Counted from the first letter of the stretch, positions 11,306 to 20,248 are shown. The stretch: DNA of 45,510 bases from Sedimenticola sp. (GCA_026992075.1 JALXAM010000055.1:1-45510), one strand, 5' to 3'. Program-made: numbers and translations. The notes: generated by a model not told the origin, from the sequence alone.

Positions 11306-12142
11306 ATGCGCATTGCTCTCAAGGTCGACGTCGCTACCGAGCGCGGGGTGGGTGAAGGGGTTCCCCGGTTGTTGGAGCTTCTGGGGACCTACCAGGTACG
11401 TGCCACCTTCTTCTTTGCCATGGACTTCAACCCGGTGCGCGGGCTGGTCCGCCGGGCCGCCTCCCTGTTCGCATTGGGTGGTGGCGGGGGGCTCGATCTG
11501 GAAGCCTCCATGCAGAAGACGCTGGAGGCCGGGCATGAGGTCGGGCTGCTGGGTAACGAGGCGGAGAGTTGGCGCAAACAGGCCGCCTTTGCCGATGCCG
11601 ATTGGACCCGTCACCAGTTGGCTCTGGGCATGGAACGGTTCGAGGCGCTCACCGGGCAGGTGGCGGACCGTTTCGCGGCTCCCTACTGGCAGCCCAATGC
11701 CCACCTTTTTGGCATGGAGGAGCGAAGGAACTTCAGTTTCGCCAGCGACGTGCGGGGGAAGTTTCCCTTCTTTCCCCAGCTGCACAACATCGTCTCCCGC
11801 TGCCCCCAGATTCCCACCACCCTGCCCACCCTGCGCGAGATGCTCAGCCAGGGTGAGGTGACGCCGGCCAACGTGCATGAATATCTCTATGCCGAGTCCC
11901 GGCGGCTGCTGCCGCACGGCCATGTCTACAGTGCCAGCGCCGAGGAGGAGGGCCTGGAATACCTGGAGGTGATGGAGAAACTCATCGTCATGTGGAAAGG
12001 CCAGGAGGGAACCCTGCGTACCCTGGGCGACATCCGTGCAGAGCTGGACCTGGAAAAACTGCCGGTACACCAGGTGGGTTGGGCGCAGGTGCCGGGGCGC
12101 AAGGAGCATGTGGCGGCGCAAAGCCTGCCGGTGGAGCTCTGA
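11306..12142 (+). CDS. ArnD-like polysaccharide deacetylase-fold protein, catalytic His lost
   Basis: The 278-residue protein aligns along its length with ArnD, the deformylase of undecaprenyl-phosphate aminoarabinose synthesis. The N-terminus (LKVDVATERGVGEGVPRLLE) matches ArnD's RIDVDTFRGTREGVPRLLE. Later matches include the SDVRG, CPQIPTTLPTLREML and GEVTPANVHEYL segments. Where ArnD has the metal-binding histidines (GLHAWDHHAW), this protein reads GLLGNEAESW, so the His pair is gone. The second Asp of the first motif is also changed (DVD to DVA). Deacetylase activity is therefore doubtful; a binding or regulatory role is an inference. No other arn gene is in the window. The stop overlaps the SET gene start (TGATG). 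Confidence 0.8.
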   Translation: MRIALKVDVATERGVGEGVPRLLELLGTYQVRATFFFAMDFNPVRGLVRRAASLFALGGGGGLDLEASMQKTLEAGHEVGLLGNEAESWRKQAAFADADWTRHQLALGMERFEALTGQVADRFAAPYWQPNAHLFGMEERRNFSFASDVRGKFPFFPQLHNIVSRCPQIPTTLPTLREMLSQGEVTPANVHEYLYAESRRLLPHGHVYSASAEEEGLEYLEVMEKLIVMWKGQEGTLRTLGDIRAELDLEKLPVHQVGWAQVPGRKEHVAAQSLPVEL

Positions 12143-12501
12143 TGGCCAGGCCGCTGCGCTACCGGGATTCCGAGCTGGCCAAGTGGGTTTATGCCGACCG
12201 CTCGCCCATCCACGGCACCGGGCTGTTCGCCCGTCGTCCCATCGCTGCCGGCACCTACATCGGCACCTACTGGGGGCCGGAGGCAAAGCGCAACGGCACC
12301 TACGTACTCTGGGTGAGCGAGGATCCGGAGGACGAGAACGCCTGGGTGGGGCGCAGCGGGCGCAACCTGTTGCGTTATCTCAACCACTCGGCGGACTGCA
12401 ATGCCGAGTTCGACGGTTTCGATCTCTACGCCCTGCGCGACATCGAGGCGGGTGAGGAGATCACCTTCTACTATGGTGACGAGTTCCAGGAATCGCTCTG
12501 A
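12142..12501 (+). CDS. Compact SET-domain protein
   Basis: The 119-residue product is little more than a SET domain, the lysine methyltransferase fold. It shows the N-terminal motif HGTGLFARRPIAAGTYIG, the knot-forming NLLRYLNHSADCNAEF (the Asn-His of SAM binding) and EEITFYYGDEF with the usual C-terminal Tyr. No pre-SET or post-SET zinc cluster is present. The start was chosen because ATG 12142 overlaps the upstream TGA and opens straight into the domain. It overlaps cmoA by 29 bases. Substrate is unknown; a bacterial protein target is the usual guess. Confidence 0.85.
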   Translation: MARPLRYRDSELAKWVYADRSPIHGTGLFARRPIAAGTYIGTYWGPEAKRNGTYVLWVSEDPEDENAWVGRSGRNLLRYLNHSADCNAEFDGFDLYALRDIEAGEEITFYYGDEFQESL

Positions 12502-13222
12502 ACCGGACCGGCTCTATGCCGAGCCGCGCGGGCAGGTGGAGTCCTTCGTCTTCGACGAGCGGGTGGCGCGGGTCTTCGGCGACATGATCTCCCGCTCGGT
12601 GCCGGGTTACGCCACCATCCTTGCCACCACCGGCATCCTGGCCCGTCGCCATGCACAGCCGGGCAGCCGCCTGTATGACCTGGGCTGCTCCCTGGGCGCC
12701 GCCAGCGCGGTGATGGCCGAATCGGTGACCCAGCCGAACTGTCGCGTGGTCGCCGTGGACAAGGCGCCGGCCATGGTCGAGCGCGCCCGGCGGGAGCTGG
12801 GCGCCCGCTCCCTGACGCTGCCGGTGGACCTGGTCTGCGCCGACATCCGCGACGTCGGCATCGACCGGGCCTCGGTGGTGGTGCTCAACTTCACCCTCCA
12901 GTTCCTGCCGGTGGAGGAGCGGCTGCCGCTGCTGAGGCGCATCCGCCAGGGGATGCTGCCGGGCGGGGTGCTGGTGTTGTCGGAGAAGGTGGCCGGCGCC
13001 ACGCCCGACGAGTCGGCCTGGCTGGCGGAGCTGCACGAGGCATTCAAGCAGGCCAACGGTTATAGTGAATTGGAGATCGCCCAGAAGCGGGTGGCGCTGG
13101 AGAAGGTGCTGGTGCCCGAAACGGTGGCGGCCCACCGGGAGCGCTTGGCTGAGGCGGGCTTCGGCCAGGTGCAGCCCTGGTTCCAGTGTTTCAACTTCGT
13201 TTCTTTCGTGGCGCGGCCTTGA
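12473..13222 (+). CDS. cmoA: Carboxy-S-adenosyl-L-methionine synthase CmoA
   Basis: CmoA converts SAM and prephenate into carboxy-SAM, the donor used by CmoB for the cmo5U34 modification of tRNA. The 249-residue product has the expected N-terminal DRLYAEPRGQVESFVFDERV, the class I methyltransferase motif I (LYDLGCSLGAAS), motif II (VAVDKAPAMVERAR) and VVVLNFTLQFLP. Length agrees with the 247 of E. coli. Start ATG 12473 (or GTG 12476) lies inside the SET gene; no start exists closer to the conserved region. A 224-base gap with a repeat separates it from cmoB. Confidence 0.94.
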   Translation: MVTSSRNRSEPDRLYAEPRGQVESFVFDERVARVFGDMISRSVPGYATILATTGILARRHAQPGSRLYDLGCSLGAASAVMAESVTQPNCRVVAVDKAPAMVERARRELGARSLTLPVDLVCADIRDVGIDRASVVVLNFTLQFLPVEERLPLLRRIRQGMLPGGVLVLSEKVAGATPDESAWLAELHEAFKQANGYSELEIAQKRVALEKVLVPETVAAHRERLAEAGFGQVQPWFQCFNFVSFVARP

Positions 13223-13302
13223 GGCCCTGGTTGGGGAATACGCCTAAGCCATTGATTATCCCAACTGGCTCAATAACCCACTTTCTGCTCGAAAGCCAAT
13301 GT

Positions 13303-13442
13303 CCCGGTGTTTGTAGCGGGGCTTCGGCAGCAGGGATGCTGCCGCAGAGCCTACAGGGATGTATTCACGGCGTCCCCGCTGCAAACACCGGGGCAGCGGC
13401 GTCCGGAAAGCGCCGGGGCTATCAGGCTTCAGCCTGACTACG
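13303..13442 (+). repeat. Composite hairpin repeat between cmoA and cmoB (copy 3)
   Basis: A long hairpin has arms CCCGGTGTTTGTAGCGGGG (13303-13321) and its near-perfect inverse (13374-13392, one mismatch). An inner hairpin GGCAGC/GCTGCC and the core CTACAGGGATGTATTCACGG (13351-13370) lie in the loop. To the right is one terminal palindrome, TCAGGCTTCAGCCTGA (13422-13437), followed by CTAC. The left terminal unit is missing. The remainder of the 13223-13446 gap holds no gene that I can see. Confidence 0.85.
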
Positions 13443-13446
13443 GATC

Positions 13447-14424
13447 ATGCTGCCCGACCTCTCCAACCTGTGCGCCCTGTTCGAATCCGAAGGTCTTTCC
13501 TCCTGGGCCGAACTATTGCCCGGCCAACTGGACCAGGCCCTGGCGCCCCGGCGCCATGGCGATTTCGATCGCTGGCGCCACCTGTTGGAGCTGCTGCCGC
13601 CGGTGCGCAGCGCCGATGTCGACCTGGCCGCCGATACCGTGCGGGTGGGGCGGGCGGAGGAGATTCCTGCCGCGGCGCGCGAGGAGCTGCACCGCGTCCT
13701 GCGCGCCCTGCAGCCCTGGCGCAAGGGGCCGTTCGAACTGTTCGGCATCCACATCGACAGCGAGTGGCGCTCCGATTGGAAATGGCGGCGGCTGGCGTCC
13801 CACATCCAGCCCCTGGCCGGCCGGCGGGTGCTGGACGTGGGGTGCGGCAACGGCTACTACGCCTGGCGCATGGCGGGGATGGGCGCGCGCCTGGTGGTGG
13901 GCATCGATCCCAGCCTACTGTTCCTGGTGCAGTTCCTGGCCGTGCGGCGGCTGATGGCCGAATCGCCTCAGGTCCATCTGCTGCCCCTGGGGATCGAGGC
14001 GGTGCCGCCCCGGCTCGAGGCCTTCGATACCGTCTTCTCCATGGGTGTGCTCTACCACCGGCGCTCGCCCTTCGAGCACCTGGAGGCGCTGCGCGGCTGC
14101 CTGCGGCCCGGTGGCGAGCTGGTGCTGGAGACCCTGGTGGTGGAGGGGGGCGATGACGCCGTGCTGGTTCCCAGGGGGCGCTATGCCCGCATGCGCAACG
14201 TCTGGTTCATCCCCTCGCCCACGGCCCTGTTGGGCTGGCTGGAGCGCGTGGGGTTCAGGGAGGCGAGGGTGGTGGATGTCACCCCCACCACCCCCGCCGA
14301 GCAGCGGCGCACCGACTGGATGGGGTTCGAGTCCCTGGCGGAGGCGCTCGATCCCCGCGACCCCGGACGGACGGTGGAGGGTCACCCGGCACCGGTGCGG
14401 GCGGTGGTGGTGGCGCGGGCCTGA
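13447..14424 (+). CDS. cmoB: tRNA U34 carboxymethyltransferase CmoB
   Basis: CmoB transfers the carboxymethyl group of carboxy-SAM to 5-hydroxyuridine at the wobble position of several tRNAs, widening codon reading. The 325-residue protein has the N-terminal CmoB helical region, then the conserved GPFELFGIHIDSEWRSDWKW segment, motif I VLDVGCGNGYYAWRM, and GIDPSLLFLVQFLAV. The conserved SMGVLYHRRSPFEHL follows. Length matches E. coli (323). It starts 4 bases after the repeat. Its last 43 bases overlap the convergent LysR gene. Confidence 0.96.
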   Translation: MLPDLSNLCALFESEGLSSWAELLPGQLDQALAPRRHGDFDRWRHLLELLPPVRSADVDLAADTVRVGRAEEIPAAAREELHRVLRALQPWRKGPFELFGIHIDSEWRSDWKWRRLASHIQPLAGRRVLDVGCGNGYYAWRMAGMGARLVVGIDPSLLFLVQFLAVRRLMAESPQVHLLPLGIEAVPPRLEAFDTVFSMGVLYHRRSPFEHLEALRGCLRPGGELVLETLVVEGGDDAVLVPRGRYARMRNVWFIPSPTALLGWLERVGFREARVVDVTPTTPAEQRRTDWMGFESLAEALDPRDPGRTVEGHPAPVRAVVVARA

Positions 14425-15281
14425 CCGGACAGCAGCTGCAGCAGCGCCTGGGCCGGCCCGGAGAGGACGCGCTGTCGGTGCATCACCACCCCCAGCTGGC
14501 GGGCCAGGCGCAGCGGCACCGGCAGGACGCTTAGATGATCGCCGATCATGGTGCGTGGGAGCAGCGTCCACCCCAGGTTGATTTCGGCCAACATCTTTAG
14601 TGTTTCCAGGTAGTTGGTCGACATTCCTATAGTGATATCCAGACCTTGTTCGCGAAGCTGGCGGTCGAGGATCGCCCGGGTGTAGGTGGTGGCTCCCGGC
14701 AGCACGGCCGGGTGAGCGGCCAGATCGGCCAGGGAGACCCGCTGGCGTCCCGCCAGGGGGTGCTCGGGTGCGGCTACGAACTCCAGCGGATCGTCCCACA
14801 GGGTCAGGGTCTCCAGCGCGGGCGCGGGACGGGTGGGGAGAGTGACCACCGCCAGCTCCAGCTCCCCCTTCTCCACCTCGCGGCAGGCTTTTTCGGAGTC
14901 CATGAAGCGGATGTCCAGCGCGACTTCCGGAAAGGTGTTGCGATAGCGTTTCAGCACCGGCGGCAGGCGGTGCAGACCGATATGGTGGCTGGTACCCAGC
15001 AGCAGGGGGCCGCTCACCTTCTCCAGCAGGCTGCTGGCAAGATGTTTCAGGTCCTGGGCCTGGAGCACCAGCTCCCGGGCCCGGGGCAGCAGCGCCTCGC
15101 CAGCGTGGGTGAGGCGCACCTTACGGCCGATCCGTTCGAAAAGCATGACTTGAAGTTCCTCTTCCAACCCCTTGATTCTCTTGCTCACAGCGGGTTGCGT
15201 CAGGTAGAGGTGCTGGGCCGCCGCAGAGAAGGAGCCCCGGTCGGCAACGGCCAGGAAGGCCTGCAGTTCGCTCAGCTCCAT
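14382..15281 (-). CDS. LysR-family transcriptional regulator divergent from leuC
   Basis: The 299-residue protein has the LysR winged helix-turn-helix in residues 1-60 (LQAFLAVADRGSFSAAAQHL, then YLTQPAVSKRIKGLEEELQV) and a periplasmic-binding-like effector domain (about 90-290). It is transcribed away from leuC across a 97-base gap, the usual geometry of LysR regulators and their target, so control of leuCDB is the likely role. The effector is unknown. A ribosome site (AAGAGGA) precedes the ATG at 15281. Its 3' end overlaps cmoB on the other strand by 43 bases. Confidence 0.95.
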   Translation of the reverse strand: MELSELQAFLAVADRGSFSAAAQHLYLTQPAVSKRIKGLEEELQVMLFERIGRKVRLTHAGEALLPRARELVLQAQDLKHLASSLLEKVSGPLLLGTSHHIGLHRLPPVLKRYRNTFPEVALDIRFMDSEKACREVEKGELELAVVTLPTRPAPALETLTLWDDPLEFVAAPEHPLAGRQRVSLADLAAHPAVLPGATTYTRAILDRQLREQGLDITIGMSTNYLETLKMLAEINLGWTLLPRTMIGDHLSVLPVPLRLARQLGVVMHRQRVLSGPAQALLQLLSGQARATTTARTGAG

Positions 15282-15378
15282 GGATTCCTCTTAAGAATCG
15301 AATAGATGAAAAATATGAATTTGTGTAATTGATTGTAGCCGGTTATGGTTTCCACATCAGCTCGAAGACGAAACCGCC
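15282..15378. promoter_or_regulatory. Divergent LysR/leuC control region
   Basis: This 97-base gap is clearly AT-richer than its surroundings. It holds an inverted repeat GATTC-N7-GAATC (15283-15299) next to the LysR start. It also holds direct ATGAA repeats (15306-15319) and a weak leuC promoter (TTGTGT 15321-15326, TTATGG 15343-15348, 16-base spacer). No leader peptide with clustered leucine codons is seen. Confidence 0.45.
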
Positions 15379-16797
15379 ATGAAACCGAGAACCCTCTACG
15401 ACAAGCTGTGGGACGATCACGTGGTGCGCACCGACGAGCACGGCACCAGCCTGCTCTACATCGACCGCCACCTGATTCACGAGGTCACCTCGCCCCAGGC
15501 CTTCGAAGGGCTGCGGCTGGCGGGGCGCAAGCCGTGGCGGCCGGGGGCCAACCTGGCCACGCCGGACCACAACGTGCCCACGGTGCCGGAGGATCGCCAT
15601 GGCGGGGTGGAGGCGATCCACGATCCGGTGTCGCGCCTGCAGGTGGCCACCCTGGACCGCAACTGCGAGGCCTTCGCCATTCCCGAGTTCCCCATCAACG
15701 ACCCTCGCCAGGGGATCGTTCACGTGGTGGGGCCGGAGGAGGGCGCCACCCTGCCGGGGATGACGGTGGTCTGCGGCGACTCCCACACCGCCACCCACGG
15801 CGCCTTCGGCGCTCTGGCCTTCGGCATCGGTACCTCCGAAGTGGAGCACGTGCTGGCCACCCAGTGCCTGATCCAGAAGAAGTCGAAGTCGATGCTCATC
15901 GAGGTGCGCGGCAAGGTGGGCCTGGGGGTCACCGCCAAGGACATCGTGCTGGCCATCATCGGCCGCATCGGCACCGCCGGTGGCACCGGCTACGCCATCG
16001 AGTTCGGCGGCGAGGCGATCCGCGATCTCTCCATGGAAGGGCGCATGACGGTCTGTAACATGGCCATCGAGGCGGGCGCCCGGGTGGGCTTCGTGGCGGT
16101 GGACGACAAGACCATCGACTATGTCAAGGGCCGCCCCTACGCGCCCCAGGGCGAGCTGTGGGAAAAGGCGGTGGCGAGTTGGCGGCAACTTCACTCCGAC
16201 GAGGGGGCCGAGTTCGACAAGGTGGTGGTGATCGAGGCCGCCGACATCGAACCCCAGGTCACCTGGGGCACCTCTCCCGAGATGGTGGTGCCGGTGGGCG
16301 GCCGGGTGCCCGATCCGGCGGAGGAGCACGATCCGGTGAAGGCGTCGGGCATGCGTCGCGCCCTGGAGTACATGGGGCTGGAGGCGGGTACGCCCATCAC
16401 CGACATCACCGTGGACAAGGTCTTCATCGGCTCCTGCACCAACTCCCGCATCGAGGACCTGCGCGCCGCCGCCGAAGTGGTCAAGGGGCGGAAGGTGGCC
16501 GACAACATCAAGCAGGCGCTGGTGGTGCCCGGCTCGGGGCTGGTCAAACGCCAGGCGGAAGAGGAGGGGCTGGACCGTATCTTCACCGAGGCGGGCTTCG
16601 AATGGCGCGAGCCGGGCTGCTCCATGTGCCTGGCCATGAACGCCGACCGGCTGGAGCCGGGTGAGCGCTGCGCCTCCACCTCCAACCGCAACTTCGAGGG
16701 GCGCCAGGGTGCCGGCGGGCGCACCCACCTGGTGAGCCCCGCCATGGCCGCCGCCGCTGCGGTGGCGGGGCACTTCGTCGATGTTCGGAACTTGTGA
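15379..16797 (+). CDS. leuC: 3-isopropylmalate dehydratase large subunit LeuC
   Basis: LeuC and LeuD form the aconitase-family enzyme that isomerises 2- to 3-isopropylmalate in leucine synthesis. The 472-residue protein starts [16 protein letters not shown] and has [30 protein letters not shown]. The [4Fe-4S] cysteines lie in [13 protein letters not shown] and in [11 protein letters not shown]. The C-terminal [12 protein letters not shown] is diagnostic. Length is normal. Its TGA is two bases before a repeat element that separates it from leuD. Confidence 0.98.
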   Translation: MKPRTLYDKLWDDHVVRTDEHGTSLLYIDRHLIHEVTSPQAFEGLRLAGRKPWRPGANLATPDHNVPTVPEDRHGGVEAIHDPVSRLQVATLDRNCEAFAIPEFPINDPRQGIVHVVGPEEGATLPGMTVVCGDSHTATHGAFGALAFGIGTSEVEHVLATQCLIQKKSKSMLIEVRGKVGLGVTAKDIVLAIIGRIGTAGGTGYAIEFGGEAIRDLSMEGRMTVCNMAIEAGARVGFVAVDDKTIDYVKGRPYAPQGELWEKAVASWRQLHSDEGAEFDKVVVIEAADIEPQVTWGTSPEMVVPVGGRVPDPAEEHDPVKASGMRRALEYMGLEAGTPITDITVDKVFIGSCTNSRIEDLRAAAEVVKGRKVADNIKQALVVPGSGLVKRQAEEEGLDRIFTEAGFEWREPGCSMCLAMNADRLEPGERCASTSNRNFEGRQGAGGRTHLVSPAMAAAAAVAGHFVDVRNL

Positions 16798-16799
16798 TG

Positions 16800-17005
16800 G
16801 TAGGTCGGGTTTCAGCCCGACGAACCAGCCAAAAGTGCTGACTGGCCGATGGGCGACCCTTGGTGGCGGGGTTTCGGCAGCAGGGATGCTGCCGCAAAGC
16901 CTACATGGATGTATTCACGGCGTCCCCGCCACCAAGGGTCGGCCAGCGGCCCGGCGAAAGCGCTGGAGCTGGCTGCCTGATCTGTCGGGCTGAAGCCCGA
17001 CCTAC
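16800..17005 (+). repeat. Full-length composite palindromic repeat between leuC and leuD (copy 4)
   Basis: This 206-bp element is bounded by the 22-bp terminal units (16800-16821 and 16984-17005, inverse). Inside is an 18-bp perfect inverted repeat, CGACCCTTGGTGGCGGGG (16854-16871) and its complement (16924-16941). Its loop holds GGCAGC/GCTGCC and the core CTACATGGATGTATTCACGG (16901-16920). The arm sequence differs from copies 3 and 5 while full pairing is kept. Confidence 0.9.
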
Positions 17006-17022
17006 GTTTTGGGTGAACAGGC

Positions 17023-17673
17023 ATGGATAAATTTGAGAAATTTACCGGCATCGTGGCGCCGCTGGACCGCGCCAACGTGGATACCGATGCCATCATTCCC
17101 AAGCAGTTTCTGAAGTCCATTCAGCGCACCGGGTTCGGGCCGAACCTGTTCGACGAGTGGCGCTACCTGGACGTGGGCGAGCCGGGGCAGGACTGCAGCC
17201 AGCGGCCCCTCAATCCCGACTTCGTGCTCAACGATCCCCGTTACCAGGGCGCCTCCATCCTGCTGGCGCGGGAGAACTTCGGCTGTGGCTCCTCCCGAGA
17301 GCACGCCCCCTGGGCGCTGCTCGACTACGGCTTCAAGGTGATCATCGCCCCCAGCTTCGCCGACATCTTCTACAACAACTGTTTCAAGAACGGCATCCTC
17401 CCCGTGGTGCTGCCGGAAGAGACGGTGGACGAACTGTTCCGTAAGGCCGGCGGCGAGCAGGCGCTGAAGATCACGGTGGACTTGGAGGACCAGCGGCTGA
17501 TCCTGGAGGACGGCAGCGAGATCCCCTTCGAGATCGACGCCTTCCGCAAGCACTGCCTGCTGGAGGGACTGGACGACATCGGCCTGACTTTGCAGCACGT
17601 GGACGAGATCCGGGCCTACGAGGAGCGGCGCAAAAAGGAAGCGCCCTGGCTGTTCCAGGATCTGAGGGCATAG
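17023..17673 (+). CDS. leuD: 3-isopropylmalate dehydratase small subunit LeuD
   Basis: LeuD supplies the swivelling domain of isopropylmalate isomerase, partner of LeuC. The 216-residue product begins [20 protein letters not shown] and has the motifs [34 protein letters not shown] and [20 protein letters not shown], all standard. It starts 17 bases after a repeat element and ends in TAG 17671-17673, just before a GC-rich inverted repeat. This TAG is not part of a repeat. Confidence 0.98.
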   Translation: MDKFEKFTGIVAPLDRANVDTDAIIPKQFLKSIQRTGFGPNLFDEWRYLDVGEPGQDCSQRPLNPDFVLNDPRYQGASILLARENFGCGSSREHAPWALLDYGFKVIIAPSFADIFYNNCFKNGILPVVLPEETVDELFRKAGGEQALKITVDLEDQRLILEDGSEIPFEIDAFRKHCLLEGLDDIGLTLQHVDEIRAYEERRKKEAPWLFQDLRA

Positions 17674-17676
17674 AAA

Positions 17677-17773
17677 GTTTTTGATCCCCTCCCCCCAGCC
17701 CCCTCCCGGAGGGAGGGGGAGAAAATTTCCCTCTCCCCCAGGGAGAGGGTCAGGGTGAGGGGGTCAAAAAACT
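17677..17773 (+). repeat. GC-rich inverted repeat between leuD and leuB
   Basis: Polypyrimidine/polypurine blocks (runs of CCCCTCC and GGAGGG, then CCCTCTCCC and GGGAGAGGG) are enclosed by outer arms GTTTTTGATCCCCTC and GAGGGGGTCAAAAAAC that pair imperfectly. It can fold into a long imperfect hairpin. A 27-base segment (17683-17709) recurs in inverse orientation at 24046-24072. This is a second repeat family. Confidence 0.8.
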
Positions 17774-17812
17774 GTATTAACGCAAAACCATTCAAAAGGG
17801 ACCAGACTCCTG

Positions 17813-18886
17813 ATGACCAAAAAGATACTCATCCTCCCCGGCGACGGCATCGGCCCCGAGATCGTCGCCCAGGCGGTGAAGGTGCTGGAGAAGCTCCAGG
17901 GCGAGGGGCTCGACGTCGAGCTGGACGAAGCCCTGGTGGGCGGCGCGGCCATCGACGCCACCGGCGGGCCGCTGCCGGACGAAACCCTGGAAAAGGCCAA
18001 GGCCGCCGACGCCGTGCTCCTCGGCGCCGTGGGCGGCCCCCAGTGGGAGCATCTGGAGATCGCCATCCGCCCCGAGAAGGGGCTGCTGGGGCTGCGTTCC
18101 GGACTGGGGCTCTTTGCCAACCTGCGCCCGGCGCTGCTCTATCCCCAGCTTGCCGACGCCTCCACCCTCAAGCCCGAGGTGGTTTCCGGGCTCGACCTGA
18201 TGATCGTGCGCGAACTCACTGGCGGCATCTATTTCGGCCAGCCGCGCGGCGTGCGCACCCTGGAGAGCGGCGAGCGGGAGGGCTTCAACACCCTGGTCTA
18301 CCGCGAATCGGAGATCCGGCGTATCGTGCGCGTGGCTGGCGACATCGCCCGCAAGCGGGACAGGCGGGTCTGCTCGGTGGACAAAGCCAACGTGCTGGAG
18401 TGCACCGAGCTGTGGCGCGAGGTGGCCACCGAGGTGATGACCAGGGAGTACGACGACGTGGAGCTGAGCCACATGTACGTGGACAACGCCGCCATGCAGC
18501 TGGTGCGAGCGCCCAAGCAGTTCGACGTGATGGTCACCACCAACATGTTCGGCGACATCCTCTCCGATGCCGCCGCCATGCTCACCGGCTCCATCGGCAT
18601 GCTTCCCTCCGCTTCGCTGGACGAGAACGGCAAGGGGATGTACGAACCAATCCACGGCTCCGCCCCCGACATCGCCGGCCAGGACCGCGCCAACCCCCTG
18701 GCCACCATCCTTTCGGTGGCGATGATGCTGCGCTACTCTCTGAACGAGGAGCAGATGGCCGATCGTATCGAGGCGGCGGTGAACGCGGTGCTGGATGAAG
18801 GGCTGCGCACGGCGGACATTCTCTCGGAAGGGATGCGGGAGGTGAGTTGTTCGCAGATGGGCGACGCCGTGGTGGCAGTTTTGTAG
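17813..18886 (+). CDS. leuB: 3-isopropylmalate dehydrogenase LeuB
   Basis: LeuB oxidises and decarboxylates 3-isopropylmalate with NAD. The 357-residue product begins [18 protein letters not shown]. It has the substrate arginines of [16 protein letters not shown], the catalytic [10 protein letters not shown] tyrosine, VDKANVLE, and the metal-binding aspartates around [23 protein letters not shown]. The C-terminus ([10 protein letters not shown]) may be a few residues shorter than usual; its TAG stop (18884-18886) is within the repeat that begins at 18883. Confidence 0.98.
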   Translation: MTKKILILPGDGIGPEIVAQAVKVLEKLQGEGLDVELDEALVGGAAIDATGGPLPDETLEKAKAADAVLLGAVGGPQWEHLEIAIRPEKGLLGLRSGLGLFANLRPALLYPQLADASTLKPEVVSGLDLMIVRELTGGIYFGQPRGVRTLESGEREGFNTLVYRESEIRRIVRVAGDIARKRDRRVCSVDKANVLECTELWREVATEVMTREYDDVELSHMYVDNAAMQLVRAPKQFDVMVTTNMFGDILSDAAAMLTGSIGMLPSASLDENGKGMYEPIHGSAPDIAGQDRANPLATILSVAMMLRYSLNEEQMADRIEAAVNAVLDEGLRTADILSEGMREVSCSQMGDAVVAVL

Positions 18887-19072
18887 GTCGGGCTTCAGCC
18901 CGACCCAGGAATGCTTTCCCGGGCCGGCAGCCCGGTGCTCGTAGCGGGAACGCCGTGAATACATCCCTGTAGGCTCCGCGTCGGCATCCTGCCTCCGAGG
19001 TCCCGCTACGAACACCGGGCTACCGTCCTGCGAGCGCTATTGGCTGCTTTGTCGGGCTGAAGCCCGACCTGT
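18883..19072 (+). repeat. Composite palindromic repeat with inverted body between leuB and asd (copy 5)
   Basis: Terminal units (18883-18904 and 19051-19072, the latter ending CTGTG rather than CTAC) enclose a body in the opposite orientation to copies 3 and 4. Hairpin arms are CCCGGTGCTCGTAGCGGGA (18931-18949) and its near-inverse (19001-19019, one mismatch). The inverse core reads CGCCGTGAATACATCCCTGT (18951-18970). It supplies the leuB stop codon. Confidence 0.9.
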
Positions 19073-19087
19073 GATTATGAAGGTGGA

Positions 19088-20209
19088 ATGATGATGAAGA
19101 GAGTGGGTTTCGTAGGCTGGCGTGGCATGGTGGGCTCGGTGCTCATGCAGCGCATGCGTGAGGAGAACGACTTTGCCGATATCGAGGAGCCGGTCTTTTT
19201 CACCACTTCCCAGGTGGGGCAGCAGGGCCCGGATATCGGCAAGGCCATTCCGCCGCTCAAAGACGCCACCGACATCGACGAGCTCAAACAGATGGAGGTG
19301 ATCCTCACCTGCCAGGGCGGTGGCTATACCAAGCAGGTCCACCAGGCCCTGCGCGACGCCGGCTGGCAGGGCTACTGGATCGACGCCGCCTCCACCCTGC
19401 GCATGGCCGACCACAGCATCATCGTCCTCGACCCGGTGAACCGCGCCGTCATCGACCGCGCCCTGAGCGACGGCATCAAGGACTATATCGGTGGCAACTG
19501 CACCGTGAGCCTCATGCTCATGGCCCTCGGCGGGCTCTTCCAACACGACCTGGTGGAGTGGATGAGCGCCATGACCTACCAGGCCGCCTCCGGCGCCGGC
19601 GCACGCAACATGCGGGAGCTGCTCCAGCAGATGGGCGCCCTCCACGCTGCCGCCGCCGATCTTCTCGACGACCCCGCCTCGGCCATCCTCGAGATCGACC
19701 GCAAGGTCACCGAGGCGATGCGCAGCGACGACTTCCCCACCGACCAGTTCGGCGTGCCCCTGGCCGGCAGCCTCATCCCCTGGATCGACGTGAAGATGGA
19801 CAGCGGCCAGAGCCGGGAAGAGTGGAAAGGGCAGGTGGAGACCAACAAGATCCTGGGTCGTGGCGAGCAGCCGATTCCAATCGACGGCATCTGCGTGCGC
19901 ATCGGCGCCATGCGCTCCCACAGTCAGGCCCTCACCATCAAGCTCAGGCGCGATGTGCCCCTGGACGAGATCGAGGCCATGCTCGACGAGGCCAACCCCT
20001 GGTCCCGGGTGGTTCCCAACGAGCGCGAGATCACCATGCGCGAGCTCACCCCGGCCAAAGTGACCGGCACCCTGGAGGTGCCCGTGGGCCGATTGCGCAA
20101 GATGAACATGGGGCCCGAGTACCTCTCCGCCTTCACCGTGGGTGATCAGCTGCTGTGGGGAGCGGCCGAGCCCCTGCGCAGGATGTTGCGCATTCTCCTG
20201 GAACGTTGA
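19088..20209 (+). CDS. asd: Aspartate-semialdehyde dehydrogenase
   Basis: Asd reduces aspartyl phosphate to the semialdehyde that feeds lysine, threonine, methionine and peptidoglycan synthesis. The 373-residue protein has the N-terminal NADP-binding motif [19 protein letters not shown] and the catalytic cysteine in GGNCTVSLM. Typical gammaproteobacterial length is about 370. Three tandem ATG codons (19088, 19091, 19094) leave the exact start open; the third gives the usual MKRVGFVG. The ribosome site is GGTGGA. It lies between leuB and fimV as in pseudomonads. Confidence 0.97.
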   Translation: MMMKRVGFVGWRGMVGSVLMQRMREENDFADIEEPVFFTTSQVGQQGPDIGKAIPPLKDATDIDELKQMEVILTCQGGGYTKQVHQALRDAGWQGYWIDAASTLRMADHSIIVLDPVNRAVIDRALSDGIKDYIGGNCTVSLMLMALGGLFQHDLVEWMSAMTYQAASGAGARNMRELLQQMGALHAAAADLLDDPASAILEIDRKVTEAMRSDDFPTDQFGVPLAGSLIPWIDVKMDSGQSREEWKGQVETNKILGRGEQPIPIDGICVRIGAMRSHSQALTIKLRRDVPLDEIEAMLDEANPWSRVVPNEREITMRELTPAKVTGTLEVPVGRLRKMNMGPEYLSAFTVGDQLLWGAAEPLRRMLRILLER

Positions 20210-20248
20210 CCGCCATTTGCGCCAGGTCGCACTTTGGGACCTTCGCGG

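Noticed and set aside
15282-15378. Leucine attenuator or leader peptide before leuC
   Set aside because: No short frame with clustered leucine codons and no terminator/antiterminator stems in the 97-base gap.
13303-19072. CRISPR array
   Set aside because: The repeats are few, palindromic, unevenly spaced by whole genes and lie between housekeeping genes; no spacers and no cas genes.
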